This document shows positions 52,236 through 63,564 of a DNA stretch of 64,000 nt, in pieces. The notes under the pieces were generated by a model, which saw only the letters and a program-made list of their open reading frames with translations, had not been told where the DNA came from and did not search any database. The stretch's first letter is position 1, and each line of letters opens with the position of its first letter. This DNA is from Darksidea phi (taxonomy: Eukaryota > Ascomycota > Dothideomycetes > Pleosporales > Lentitheciaceae). The translations under genes and the position numbers were made by a program. The stretch spans positions 17,185 to 81,184 of the forward strand of contig JASJFT010000202.1 of NCBI GenBank assembly GCA_030770425.1, given 5' to 3'.

Positions 52236-52674
52236 TATTAAACGGGGTCCGGGCCTAATAGGTTATTTAGCCTCGTTTAGGGTTTATACTTAAGATAGAA
52301 AAGGAGAAGTTAGAATAAGAGGTAATAGTTTAATTACGTTAATAGGTAAGATTAATCTAGATTTAAATTAACTATAGAGAAGAAAGACTATCTAAGAGAT
52401 TCGTAATTATTATATATTAATTTAGTTCCCTTAGATCTATAGCTCTATATCTATAGATCTACTAAGCTATAGCTCTATAGCTTTATCTCGATAGATCTAC
52501 TAAGCTATTACGTAATCCCTTAGATCTATCTTTACTAAGGTATAGATCTATTACGTAACTTCCTATTCTCTAATTATAAGGTCCGCGTCGTATTCTTTAT
52601 TAGAACCGGTAGTTAGCTCGACCTCTAGTAGCTCTATTTACTAGCGGTTTATAGTATATATTTAGTTCGTAATA
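52236..52674 (-). repeat. Gyp-B4 5' LTR (439 bp)
   Basis: Equal in length to its partner, with differences of C/T, G/A and CG/TA type. The family leader block CCTTAACTATCTAG lies just to its left in reverse complement. Confidence 0.93.
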
Positions 52675-52711
52675 ATAACCTCTAAGCTAAAGGTTTAGAA
52701 AAAGGAGATAG

Positions 52712-53137
52712 TATTATAAACTAAATATATACTACGAAATAGTAGTAAGAAGAACTACCTAAGATTAAACCTATTACTAACTCTAATACGGAATACGATA
52801 ATTACGACTATAGTATAAATAATAATTAGTACGAATAGCTTTACTAGGAAGTTATATAATAGATTTATACCTTAGTAAGAATAGATCTAAGGGTTACGTA
52901 ATAGCTTAGTAGATCTATAGGTATAGAGCTATAGATCTAAGGAAACCAAATTAATATATAATAATTACGAATCTTCTAGATAGTCTTCTTTCTTTATAGT
53001 TAATTCGAATCTAGATTAATCCTTACCTATTAACGTAATTAAACTATTATCTACTTATTCCGACTTCTTCTTTTCTATCTTAAGTATAAACCCTAAACGA
53101 GGCCAAATAACCTATTAGGCCCGGACCCCGTTTAATA
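52712..53137 (+). repeat. Gyp-B3 3' LTR (426 bp)
   Basis: Preceded by the purine tract GAAAAAGGAGATAG. It lacks the 38-bp repeat present in the 5' LTR. CA dinucleotides survive near 52948 and 53103. Confidence 0.93.
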
Positions 53138-53142
53138 AAGAC

Positions 53143-55400
53143 TAAACTATAAATTAATATTAAAAAGAGTAAGTTTATAGTTACTAAGATAAAGTTCTTA
53201 GATTTTATTATTAATACTAAAGGGATTTATATAAATCTTAATAAAATAGTAGCTATTAAAGACTAGAAGGAATCTATAATCCTAAAAAGATTATAAGCTT
53301 ATCTAGGCTTTTATAACTACTATTATAAGTAGCTAAAAGATTATAGTTATATAGTCTACCTACTTACCCGACTACTATAAAAGGAAAAATTCCGCGTCTT
53401 TAAGCCTAAAGAGCGAGTTATATTTAAGAAAAGTAAGATATTATTATATTTAGATATTATTATAAGATATTACTTATTCTATTATAAGATCTATATAGAA
53501 ACTAATATAATCTACTTTATAAAGATAATAAAGTTTATAAAAATAAACTATAAGATCTATAATAAGAAGATACTTATAGTTATAAGAGAATTAAATAAAT
53601 AAAGAGCTTAGCTTATAAGATTATAACTAAATAAACCCTTTTAAGTTATTACTAATTACTAAATACTAGAGTATTTCTTAATTAAGTATAAACTAATCCT
53701 ATAATAGACTTACTAGATTAAGAAGCTCGTAGATTACTATTATACTATTTATTATTACTTTAAAACTACTAATATTATTATAGATACCCTCTTTTAAAAA
53801 TAGAAAAAGTTAAAAACTTAAAAGAAAAAAGATAAAATTACTAGAACTTATATCTTTATCCCCTCTAGATAGATAATACCTAGAATCCTAAGTATAAAAC
53901 TAAAGCTTATTTTTACTTACTTCTTAACTATATATTTTATAAAAATTATATATATATTATACTTAAATTAGAGCGAGAATTAGCTTATTAAGAATATAAG
54001 TACCTATCTTTAACCCTATTTAGACTTCTCCTTTAAAAAAAGAAGTTAGTAATATCTAAAATAGGGTTTCTTAAGATTTATTTTATTTAGGTAGTATATA
54101 CTATATAGATTACTATTTATCTAAATATAAAGAAAACTATTAAACTTTTAAAAGATCTATACTACTAAAGTATAATAAATAAGAATATAAAATATTATAT
54201 AAGAAACTATAAGTAATATTAATAGAGTTATAAGTCTTAAGATAAGATTCTAGATTTTCTTAAACTACTCCTTATACTTAAGAGAATATAGAAAGATATC
54301 TTTATAAACTTTAAAAACTTTTTAAAAAATTATAATAAATATAATAATATATTTATAGTAATATATAGATTATTAAAATATATTTTCTTATTACCTTACT
54401 TTAAAACTATTACTACTAAAGACGTAGCTACTCTTTACTATATATATATATAGCGAGTCTTTAGTTCTCTATATATTATAGTCTTAGATTAAGGTCTATA
54501 GTTTATATTAGACTTTATAAAAGAATTATATAAACTTATAAAAATTAACTAACTATTATCTATAATCTACTACCTATAGACTAATAGTAATATAGAAATT
54601 TTTAATTAATAGCTAGACTAATAATTACGCCTCTTTATAAACTTCTATTAGGATAACTAGTTTAATCTTCTATCTAATATAGACTAGGTCTAAGTAATTC
54701 TTCTATATAATATAATAGGATTTTCTTTATTTAAGATCGAATTTAACTATAAGACTTATTATTACTAGGATTAGTAAAAATATATTTATAAACCCTTTAA
54801 ATTACTAAATAATATAATTACGTAGATAGTCTAAGAGTTTATAAAAATCTAAACTAATATAGTCTAATAGATTCGCGATTATTTCTAAGTTAATATTATA
54901 ATAGCTTAAGAAGTCTAAAGTCGATAAGCTAATAAAAAATACTACCCTTTAGATTTTAATATAGAAGATTAAGTCTATATTATATTTAAGAAATTTACTA
55001 CCTCGAGGCTAAGTCTAAAATTAGACTAGTAAATATACGGATTTTATCTTATTATTAACTAAAGATATAACTTTTATATAGTCTAGTTACCCTTTTATAT
55101 AAAGATATATAATATTATCTATATAAATAGATTATATAAAGCTATATAAGATCTATTATTTAGTTAAATACTTTCTAAAGAACTAGTTATAGAAGTAAAT
55201 AGATATTCTAAGTAGCTAGTAGTTTATATTCTTAATAACTAAATTATTTATAGTAAGCTCTACTATTAAATAGAATAAGTAGACTACGACCTAAATCTAA
55301 TCTATTACCTAATAAGCGATTTTATAAATATAGTCTAAAAAGTAAAAGAATTTTATAATAAGTACCCTAATAAGCTAGGTCTATCTAAATAATTAGTTTA
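53143..55400 (+). pseudogene. Gyp-C2 late RT, RNase H and integrase remnant
   Basis: Continues Gyp-C2 Pol after Gyp-B3. It lacks about 67 bp of RNase H at about 53508 and about 35 bp near 53870 relative to Gyp-C1. The integrase zinc region lies about 54090-54205. The core includes L-D-Q-G-L-Q-F with Asp at 54487-54489 and the catalytic Glu at 54595-54597. The C-terminal part, around 55030-55130, resembles the strand-rich tail of gypsy integrases. I do not see a chromodomain. It is cut at GTAGT by Gyp-E. Confidence 0.87.
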
Positions 55401-55405
55401 GTAGT

Positions 55406-55582
55406 TATTACGGTATAGATATACTAGGGTTAAGGTAGAATATAAGTTATACTATAAAGGGCTAATACTAGAGCGAGTAGGGGCTATATATACCTAATAT
55501 AGTAAGGTCTAGTAAAGGGAGTACCGTAGTTATAGGTATAGTATATAATAGGTATAAATAGTTATAGATTAGTACTATAATA
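55406..55582 (-). repeat. Gyp-E 3' LTR (177 bp)
   Basis: Starts TATTACGGTATAGATAT and ends CTATAATA on the plus strand. Confidence 0.95.
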
Positions 55583-55583
55583 G

Positions 55584-55596
55584 TACCCCCCCTCTA
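55584..55596 (-). other. Gyp-E polypurine tract
   Basis: Eight C in a row on the plus strand, so AGAGGGGGGGGTA on the element's own strand, next to its 3' LTR. One of the longest G/C runs in the window. Confidence 0.8.
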
Positions 55597-55699
55597 AATA
55601 GCTATACGTCTCGGATAGCTTTATAGAAAGAAAATTTACTAATATCGATATTCTTCGAATCTATCTTAGGGTAGGTTTATTTAGGTAGTTATTATAAAA

Positions 55700-58600
55700 T
55701 TAGTAGATTATACTCTCTTAACCTTTTAGATCGGATACTAGCTACTAGGTAATAAGGTAGTATTTCTATTTAACTAAGTATATTAGTTATCGTAGGTCCT
55801 CGTCGTAGTAGTCTAGTAGGGACTCGAATTCCTATTATTTAGTTAGCTCTTTTATTCTATCTTCTTATTTAAATATTCTTCCTCTAAGGTATTAGAACTT
55901 AGCTTTATTTATTATATTTTATCCTAGGAGTCCTTAGAAGGGGTATTTTAATTAAAATAGTAAATTATAAAATACTAGAAATATTTTTATAGTTACTAGA
56001 AGTTCTAGAGTATATACTTAGTTATAAACTTTTAGAACTTTAAATAGACCTACTATCTTATTATCTTCTTTTTTTATTAGTCTATTAGTTTTTATATTTC
56101 TTATATCTATAAAGATCTTATCTCCTATAGTAAATCTTAGTATATCTTCTTATTTCTTATTTATATAGTATTCGTAGCGCTTAATAAATTATTTAGTAAT
56201 AGCTTTTAGCTAGATAATAATATAATTAAACCTATCGATAATATTATTTACTTTAAAGAATTCTTATTATTAAAATAAGAATAGATTTAGTAGTATCGAT
56301 TAGCTAAACTCGACTTTAAGTTTTAGGTAGAATCTATAATTAGCGAAGAATAAAAAAATACTAGTTATTTCTATTAGAGGTAATATTATTTATAGTAAAT
56401 TCTATAAGGGGGAGCTATTATACCTAGTTATTCTAGTAGAAATTTATAAATACTTAGAGGTATACTTTAATACTACTATTTACTTACTTAGTCTAGCTAT
56501 TAGTCTTAAGATAGAATAACGAGAAGTATTTTAGTATTATTCTAAGCCTTATAGATAATTAGTTCTAAAACTATAATATAAACTAGGTTTCTTAATTAAA
56601 TAGAATATTATTAGGATAACTATAGAGGGAGTAAACTTAAGATATAAAGATATTAATTAACTCGAATATATCGATTTTTCTAATAGGGATAATATAGTAT
56701 ATCTTTATAAGTCTATAGATTATAATAAGAACGTATTTATATATATAGTCGTACTATCGTAATTCTAGAAGTAAGGTAATATAGTCGATAGAAATATCCG
56801 ACTATACCTAAAATAGAACTAATAGGGGCTTAAGGAATTCTTAAAATAATAATCTAGAACTTTTAGTCTAAATATAAAGTTTATATACTTAGATATAGGT
56901 TTTAATATCGTATATTATATATAGCTACTAATAGTCTTAGATAACTAGTTCTATCGTTTTAACCCGTCCTAGGTATCTAGTAGGCGTAGAATTATATATT
57001 TAGTATAAAATTTATATATAAAGTTTATCGTAAGATAGTATAAAGAGATATTCTCGATATTATATATAACCTTAGTAAAGTATAAAGTCTAATATTAGTA
57101 CCTATATAATTTTTTAAAGGTATTTTAACTAATATTTTATACTTAAGTCTAAAAGGGTAGTAATTATTTCTATAGCTATTAATATAGTAGAGTATATAAA
57201 GTTAATTAGTTCGTTAATAAATCGATCTATAGTAGGGAGGATTAATAGTACTATACTTATAGGAGTTTAGTTAAGAAGGTCTCTTAGAACTTTATTATTA
57301 AGAACTTTTAGTAGAAGGATTATTTATAGTCTATTTTTTACTCTATTATCGGAAATATTATTCTTATTTAGTCGGTTCTCTAGTATTCTACTTAGTATAT
57401 CTAGTTATATAACTTTTAAGTCTAGTCGATAAATAATTCTAAAGTTAAATTATAATAGAAACTCTAACTAGCGAACCTAGTATTATAATAGTACCTTTAT
57501 AGTTATAAAGTATTCTAGATTCTTATAATTAGTAATAATTTTAAATAATTTTATAGTTTCTTAGAGTTCTAGTCGCTATTCTTTTAGGAACTTAATAATT
57601 ATTAATAATTCTTTATTATAAATCTTATAATTATATTTAATAGCGTTATATTTACTTAAAAAGTAGGTAATTATATATAAAATACTATTATTATTATATT
57701 AGGAGAGGGTACTACCTAATATCTAATTAGAAGTATTAGTTTCTAGGACTATCTTCTTAGTAAAGTTATATATCACTAGTACTAGTATTATAATAAAGGA
57801 ATTTTTAAGTAACTTAAAGATAGTTATCTATTTAATAGTCTAGTTCTACGAGATATCCTTATATAGAAGTTTATTAAATAGGGTATATATCTTTAAGAAG
57901 TCTTAAATAAAATATTAGTAAAAGTTTATAAAGCCTAGGAATTTCTATAGATCCTTTAAATAAGGGGGTTATATTTATTTTAAAATTATAGTAACTTTCT
58001 TAGAGTTTATTTTAATACTATTAGGAAAAATAATAAGTTTAAAGTATTTAGTCTTTATAACCTTAAACTTATATTTATAGATATTAATTTAAAAGTTAGT
58101 ATTAATTAATCTTTAAACTACTTCTCGGACGTACTTCTAATATTCTTTTCTATTATTTAAGTAGACTAGAACGTTATTAAGGTATATAATATAGATATAG
58201 TCTAGTAGATTATAAAGGGTATAATTAATATAATTTTAGAAGAATACTAGTACGTTATCAAGACTAAAAGGTATAATTAAGATTTTAAAAAGTTTAAAAT
58301 ATATAATAAATACTATTTTCTACTTATATCCTTTAGTAATATATAATTTATTAAAGGTAGTAATAATATTAAGTTTAATATATACCTTTATATTATAAAG
58401 AGCGTTAAGAGTTTCTCGAATAAAGGGTAGTAGATAGTAGTTCTTAATAATAACGTTATTTAGGCCTCTATAGTCTTAATATATATATACTCCTCTACCT
58501 AGTTTTACTACTAGAAGTAGGAAGGTAGTATATTATATATAGGATTTCTAAATAAAATCCTTATCTAGATTATTATCTAGCTATTTATATATAACTCGAA

Positions 58601-60200
58601 GTTTAAGTAGAAAAAAGAATTAGTTCTTTTAATACGGGGGTTCTTTACCTAGGATAATATTAATCTTATAATCCTATACTCGTCTTAGTAGAAGTTTATC
58701 TACTTTTCTAAGGAGGAATTTAGCTATTATATCTCTTAGCTATTTTAGAAGTTTCTTTTTTAGCTTATTATTAAATAAAGGTAGTTTCCCTACTAGAAAC
58801 TTATTAATATTTAATTCTTTAATACCTTAAAGGTATAAAGTATATTTATAATTAGTAAGAAATTCGTAGAACTATAGTAGGAACTTATTTAGGAGAGTAA
58901 TTATAATTTTATTATCTAAAATATCTTTAAATTCTTCTTTAGTAAAGTTCGGAATTTAATCTCCTTTATTCTTTAGTAATATTTTAAGTACTTAGTCTAG
59001 CTTATTCTATATAATACGAGTAGCTTTTATATTAGATTATTTATAGAATTATATAAAGGTTATAGCTCGTATAAGGTAAATATTAGAGAAATTAAAAGGT
59101 TTATAATTTAATTTAGTTAGTAGAAGGACGCTAAGTAGTAGTAGTAATTCTTTCTTAGATTTCTTTAAGTTAATTTAGTATCCTCCTACTTATATAACTA
59201 GGAGTAGTTTAGTTATAATATAATTTTATACTATAATTACTTAATATTTTAAAATTTTTTTATATTTAGTATCTAAGTTTCTTATTCTATAGTAGGGGTA
59301 GTCTAGCGTAAGTTCGGGGGGTAGGTCTATTAGGATTTCTTTATTTAATTAATAAAGATTATACTTATTAATATCCTTAATATATAAAGATAATTAATAA
59401 TTTATTATATTAGTATATAGCTTAGGGTATAGTAGTTTAGTTTTATCTAATATATTTTTACTAGAAGGGGTAGCTAAGAAAGCTACTCGTACGACCTTAG
59501 TTTTATAGTAGTAATATTTCTAATAGTACTAGAAGTCTATATTAATTATTATTGATATCTAATTAATAGATAGATTATATTTCTAAAGCTAAGAAAGGCT
59601 AAGAATAATAAGAGTATTTTAGACTAGGTTAATAATATATAATAAGTAGTTTTTATAGTAGTTTTTAACCTATATAAATAAGATAGTATATTAGATAAGT
59701 ATATTACTAGTATAGTTATCGATTAGTAAGAGCTTCCTTAGAAAGGATATAGTATAGATATTAATAGTATATTTTTAGATAAAGGTTTAGTTAAGAAAGA
59801 TAATAGCTAAGTATCTATTATTAATAAGACTCTATATATTAATAGTAGTATATATAAGTAGGAAAGAAGTATAAATAAATAATAATTTACTATCTATAAA
59901 TCTAAGTTAAAGGAGGGTCTTTTTACTTAGAATAATCTAAATCTAGTATAGTTACTCGTCTAATAATTCTTTCCTACTTAATCTCTAATTATAATAATAA
60001 CTAGAGGTTATATATTTTTTAAGTTATTAATATAAGAGGTACTTATAAAGGGTAATACTAAATTAACTAGTATATTAGTATAGGGGGCTTTAGTCTTAGG
60101 TATAAAAGTTTTAATTCTAGTATATTCTTAGGATTAATCTATAATATAGTTAAAAAAGGGATTATTAAACGGGCGTAGGTAGGGGGATTAGTTATTAATA
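55700..60200 (-). pseudogene. Gyp-E Pol remnant: RT, RNase H, integrase
   Basis: Reading leftwards: reverse transcriptase about 58750-58000 with Y-L-N-N-V-L-V-Y (former Y-L-D-D-V-L-V-Y) centred on 58173-58184; RNase H about 57780-57400 with L-E-T-N-T-S-N (former E-T-D-A-S-D) and Y-N-K-E-L-L (former Y-D-K-E-L-L); integrase core about 56870-56450; and a tail about 56260-55960 with G-D-K-I-F-I-D and then I-V-G-P-F-K-V-L, the GPY/F module of gypsy integrases. A chromodomain was not seen. CA survives near 57772 and 58239. Confidence 0.88.
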
Positions 60201-60299
60201 TTCTAGTTATTATATTAGAACTAGGGACGACTATACTAGGGTTATATATATTAGTTTTAGGTCTATTAATATTAAGGATATTAAGACTAGATACGTATT

Positions 60300-61500
60300 A
60301 CTTATTAATCCTAAGGTATTTATTATATAGCTTACCCTTAGCCCTAGACTCTACTAAATTACTTATTATTTCTCTTCTTTTCTTAGTATATATTCTTATA
60401 GTAGTCTATTTTACTATAATAAAAGTAAGTATTAATAGTCTTATATTCTTCGTAGAAGGTATATAGAGTATATATTACGTTTAGAATTATAAGGTTACTA
60501 ATATAGATTAGAACTATTATTAAGAAAGAAAATATAGATATAGAGACTAACTAGGGGGTATTACTTAGCTAGTTATTATTTATATAGAAGCTAGTACGTA
60601 TACTTTTAATATATTCTTCTACTTATTTTCTTTTTTAAATTTATATAAAGAGCTCTACCTATCTCTTATAGTCTATATAGTCTAGTTATTTTTCTTAAAA
60701 GATAGTTATAGTACCTAATATAATAGAGACTTTAGTATATAGAGCTTAAACTTTTTCTATATTAGTTTTTTCTACTTTAGTAGCTTATTTATAAAATTTA
60801 GCTTAGAAGTCTAGAAATAGCTAGCTATCTATAATAACTTTATTAAATATAATACTTACCTTAATCTATTTATTAAAAGTAATATAGTAGGTATTAAGGA
60901 TCTTCTATAAGTTAATAGTAATTTACTATTTCTATTTAGTTAAGTTATCTAGGTTAGACTATATAGTTTTAAGTTAGTCGTAGTAAATATTAAGTATATT
61001 ATTAGATATAAGGTTAAAGATATATTAGATATATTTAAATTCTATATTAAAGATTACCCTATCTATAGTATAGATACTATAGATCTTATATTTCTAATTT
61101 TTATACTTAGTTTAGCGCTTACTTATAGACTTATTAGCTCTATTAAATTTATTAAGGTTAGTAGTAAGACGACGGTAAGAGATATAGATAAAGATCTAGG
61201 TATATAGGGTATTAACTTCGCTTTAAAGCTATTAAGTAACTTAGTATACTTCTTTAAGATCTATAGTAAGGAAGGAAATATAATATTATACTCCTATATC
61301 TAGGGTATTTAGTATAGCTTCGATACCTCGACGAGTTAAGGAAATAGGTTTCTCGTTTCCTAGTATAATTAATACGGTAGGGTCGCTTACTACGCCTTCT
61401 ATTCGAATAAGGAAGACTAGTATAGGAACCTAACTAATTATAGTAATAAGTTACTCGCCCTATTAACGTTACTAATCTTCGGTAGCTATAATATTCTTAG
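60300..61500 (-). pseudogene. Gyp-E Gag remnant
   Basis: The zinc knuckle at 60386-60427 reads Y-F-Y-Y then S-K-I-D-Y-Y-K-N-I-Y, that is C-F-Y-C-x4-H-x4-C before RIP, followed by basic residues. The rest of the Gag is recognised by position only. TG survives near 61582 upstream of it. Confidence 0.75.
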
Positions 61501-61641
61501 AGTTCTTAGTATTCTTAGTATTCTAGATATAGTATAGGTCTTAGGTTTAGCTTAGTATCTTCTAGGTTTAGGGTAGTCGATTGGGCTATTAGAGGAGCGT
61601 CTTACCCTAGTAATAGGATCGAAAGGGAGAATAGTATAAAC

Positions 61642-61818
61642 TATTACGGTATAGATATACTAGGGTTAAGATAGAATATAAGTTATACTATAAAGGACTA
61701 ATACTAGGATAAGTAGAGACTATATATATCTAATATAATAAGGTTTAGTAAAGGGAGTACCGTAGTTATAGGTACGGTACGTAATAGATATAAATAGTTA
61801 TAGATTAGTACTATAATA
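61642..61818 (-). repeat. Gyp-E 5' LTR (177 bp)
   Basis: Partner of 55406-55582, same length. The bases to its left (minus strand GTTTATACTATTCTCC) should hold the primer-binding site; no tRNA match can be claimed. Confidence 0.95.
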
Positions 61819-61930
61819 GTAGTTAAAGGCTATATTATAAAATAAGTTTCTTAACCTCTAGTCTAAAGATAAGGTATTAGTTAAGATAAAAATTTAGAAA
61901 AATTATTAGTATTAAGTATAGGCCCTAATT

Positions 61931-62160
61931 CTTTATAGTTCGTTAAAATAAGTAGTATAATATCTAAAGTTTATAATAATTATCTCTAAGTCTAAAGTAT
62001 CTTTCTTTTATAGTTTATTAAAACGAGTAGTATAATATCTAGAGCTTATAGTAATTACTCTTAAGTTTAGGATATTTTTTCTTTATAACCTATTAAAACG
62101 GGTAGTATAATACCTAGAGTTTATAGTAATTACCTTTAAGCTTAGAATACCTCTCTATAG
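61931..62160 (+). repeat. three tandem copies of a 75-bp unit
   Basis: The word AGTAGTATAA (third copy GGTAGTATAA) occurs at 61951, 62026 and 62101, exactly 75 bp apart. Each unit then continues with TATCTA[AG]AG[TC]TTATA or a close variant and a T-rich end. Copies differ mainly at C/T, G/A and TA/CG sites. Confidence 0.9.
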
Positions 62161-62572
62161 CCTCGCTTTATTACGAGTAAAAATATAAAAGAAGTAAGTC
62201 TTATTCTCTAGTAGGGTTATATATATATAACTTTTAGGTAATATAAAAAACTAAGTTACTAATATCCTCTTATATATTCTATAATATTCTTTAGATATAT
62301 TAAGTATATTATATAGTATATATATTAGAAAAATATTTTTTAGATAATAATTTATATAGTAAAATAAGTAGATATATATAGGACTATATAATATTAATAT
62401 ACTTTAAGAATAATCTAGAGGGTACTAGTTAAATTATTTTTCGAGTAGGAAGTAGTAGATATAGGTATCTACCTACCTCTTTTATCTCCTCCCCCTTCCT
62501 TCCCCCCCTTCTAAAAAGTATTTTTTCTTAATTATTCGTTTACTAAGGCCCTTAAGAATAAGGTCTTATTCC

Positions 62573-62585
62573 GAAAAAAAGATAA
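62573..62585 (+). other. Gyp-C2 polypurine tract
   Basis: GAAAAAAAGATAA immediately before the 3' LTR, in the plus orientation expected for the element. Confidence 0.65.
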
Positions 62586-62853
62586 TATTATAACTCGTTC
62601 CCTAGGTAACCTAGTTATTTTACTTATTTCCTATTTCGGTTAGTAGATTAGATAATCCTAAGGATTAGCTTAATAGTTAGTTAGTTTATTTAGTACGCTA
62701 AGTCCTATTTAGATATAAGAACCTCTTATTCTTATACTCTTATAGTACTATCTTAGAATAGCTTTAATATACCAATTCTACTATTAGTTAATTAGAAGGC
62801 TACCTTAGCTATTATAACTTCTAGTTAATTATACTCAGTCCTAGGGTCTTATA
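62586..62853 (+). repeat. Gyp-C2 3' LTR (268 bp)
   Basis: Same length as the 5' copy. It carries CA at 62773-62774 where both other C-family LTR copies have CG, and a CA in ACTCAGTCC near 62835 where they have TA. Confidence 0.95.
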
Positions 62854-62858
62854 ATAAG

Positions 62859-63564
62859 TAGTATTAATAGAGTTATAAGTCTTAAGATAAGACCTTAAAT
62901 TTTCTTAAACTACTTCTTATACCTAAGAAGATATAAGAAGATATCTCTATAGACTTTAAAAGCTTTCTAAAGGACTATAAAAAATATAATAACGTATTCG
63001 TAGTAATATATAGATTATTAAAATATATTTTTTTATTACTTTACTTTAAGATTACTATTACTAAAAATATAGTTACTCTTTACTATATATATATATAGTA
63101 AGTTTTTAGTTCTTTATATATTATAGTTTCTAATTAAGATCTATAATTTATATTAATCTTTATAAAAGAATTATATAGGTTTATAAAAATTAATTAACTA
63201 TTATTTATAACCTATTATTTATAGACTAATAGTAATATAGAAGTTTTTAATTAATAGTTAGATTAATAATTACGCCTCTTTATAAACTTCTATTAGAATA
63301 ACTAGTCCGATCTTCTACCTAGTATAAACTAGGTCTAAGTAATTCTTTTATATAATATAATAGGATTTTTCTTATTTAAAATTAAATTTAGTTATAAGAC
63401 TTATTACTATTAGGATTAGTAAGAATATAGTTATAAATCCTCTAAATTATTAAATAATATAACTATATAAATAGTCTAAGAGTTTATAGAAACCTAAGTT
63501 AATATAGTTTAATAGGTTTATAATTACGTCTAAGCTAATATTATAGTAGTTTAGAAAGTCTAGA
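62859..63564 (+). pseudogene. Gyp-C1 integrase remnant (second part)
   Basis: Resumes Gyp-C1 exactly where Gyp-C2 interrupted it and parallels 54215-54915. The first core Asp is lost here (CTA-ATT-AAG where Gyp-C2 has TTA-GAT-TAA); the core Glu survives near 63240. Homology stops just after GTCTAGAG, near 63564. Confidence 0.85.

Larger units (their letters stand above)
45678..52674 (-). mobile_element. Gyp-B4: complete reverse chromovirus inserted in Gyp-B3
   Basis: 6,997 bp with two 439-bp LTRs, flanked by the perfect duplication ATAAC (45673-45677 and 52675-52679). It landed just upstream of the polypurine tract of Gyp-B3. Minus-strand order: Gag knuckle 51246-51287, RT box 49185-49196, integrase, chromodomain about 46928-47030. 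It is nearly the same length as Gyp-B2 and the closest copy to it by eye. Confidence 0.95.
37279..53137 (+). mobile_element. Gyp-B3: forward chromovirus inserted in Gyp-C2 and itself hit twice
   Basis: Flanked by the perfect duplication AAGAC (37274-37278 and 53138-53142). LTRs are 464 and 426 bp. Internal pieces: 37743-38954 (leader, Gag), 40804-45677 (protease to chromodomain) and 52675-52711 (end and purine tract). Guests: the pogo element at TA and Gyp-B4 at ATAAC. Its RT box is still Y-L-D-D and the integrase T-D-G-x-x-E Glu is still GAA, so at key sites it is less damaged than B1, B2, B4 and B5. Confidence 0.95.
55406..61818 (-). mobile_element. Gyp-E: complete reverse Ty3/gypsy element of a third family
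   Basis: 6,413 bp with short LTRs of exactly 177 bp each, flanked by the perfect duplication GTAGT (55401-55405 and 61819-61823). The C-run right after the left LTR (55586-55593) is its polypurine tract read in reverse, giving minus orientation. Domains on the minus strand: zinc knuckle 60386-60427, RT box 58173-58184, RNase H, integrase with a GPY/F-like tail. It does not share sequence with the B or C families. Confidence 0.95.
61824..62585 (+). other. Gyp-C2 3' non-coding region
   Basis: Between the integrase remnant and the 3' LTR of Gyp-C2. It contains a 75-bp tandem array, then very AT-rich sequence, a pyrimidine tract with several C runs (about 62480-62512), and a purine tract AAAAAAAGATAA just before the LTR. 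The corresponding part of Gyp-C1 lies outside the window, so it cannot be checked whether the array is family-wide. Confidence 0.7.
32818..62853 (+). mobile_element. Gyp-C2: inner copy of the C family, inserted in Gyp-C1
   Basis: A 30-kb span that is a single element inflated by insertions. LTRs of exactly 268 bp each (32818-33085 and 62586-62853) are flanked by the perfect duplication ATAAG (32813-32817 and 62854-62858). Removing them restores the integrase sequence of Gyp-C1, which this copy itself shows uninterrupted at 54195-54230. Its own pieces: 33086-37278, 53138-55400 and 61824-62585. Guests: Gyp-B3 and Gyp-E. Confidence 0.95.

Noticed and set aside
61931..62160. CRISPR-like array
   Set aside because: The units are contiguous 75-bp tandem repeats with no unique spacers, located inside a fungal retrotransposon.
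32818..62853. Treating the three C-type LTRs as a tandem array of separate elements
   Set aside because: The matching ATAAG duplications and the continuity of the Gyp-C1 integrase across them show one element nested in another.
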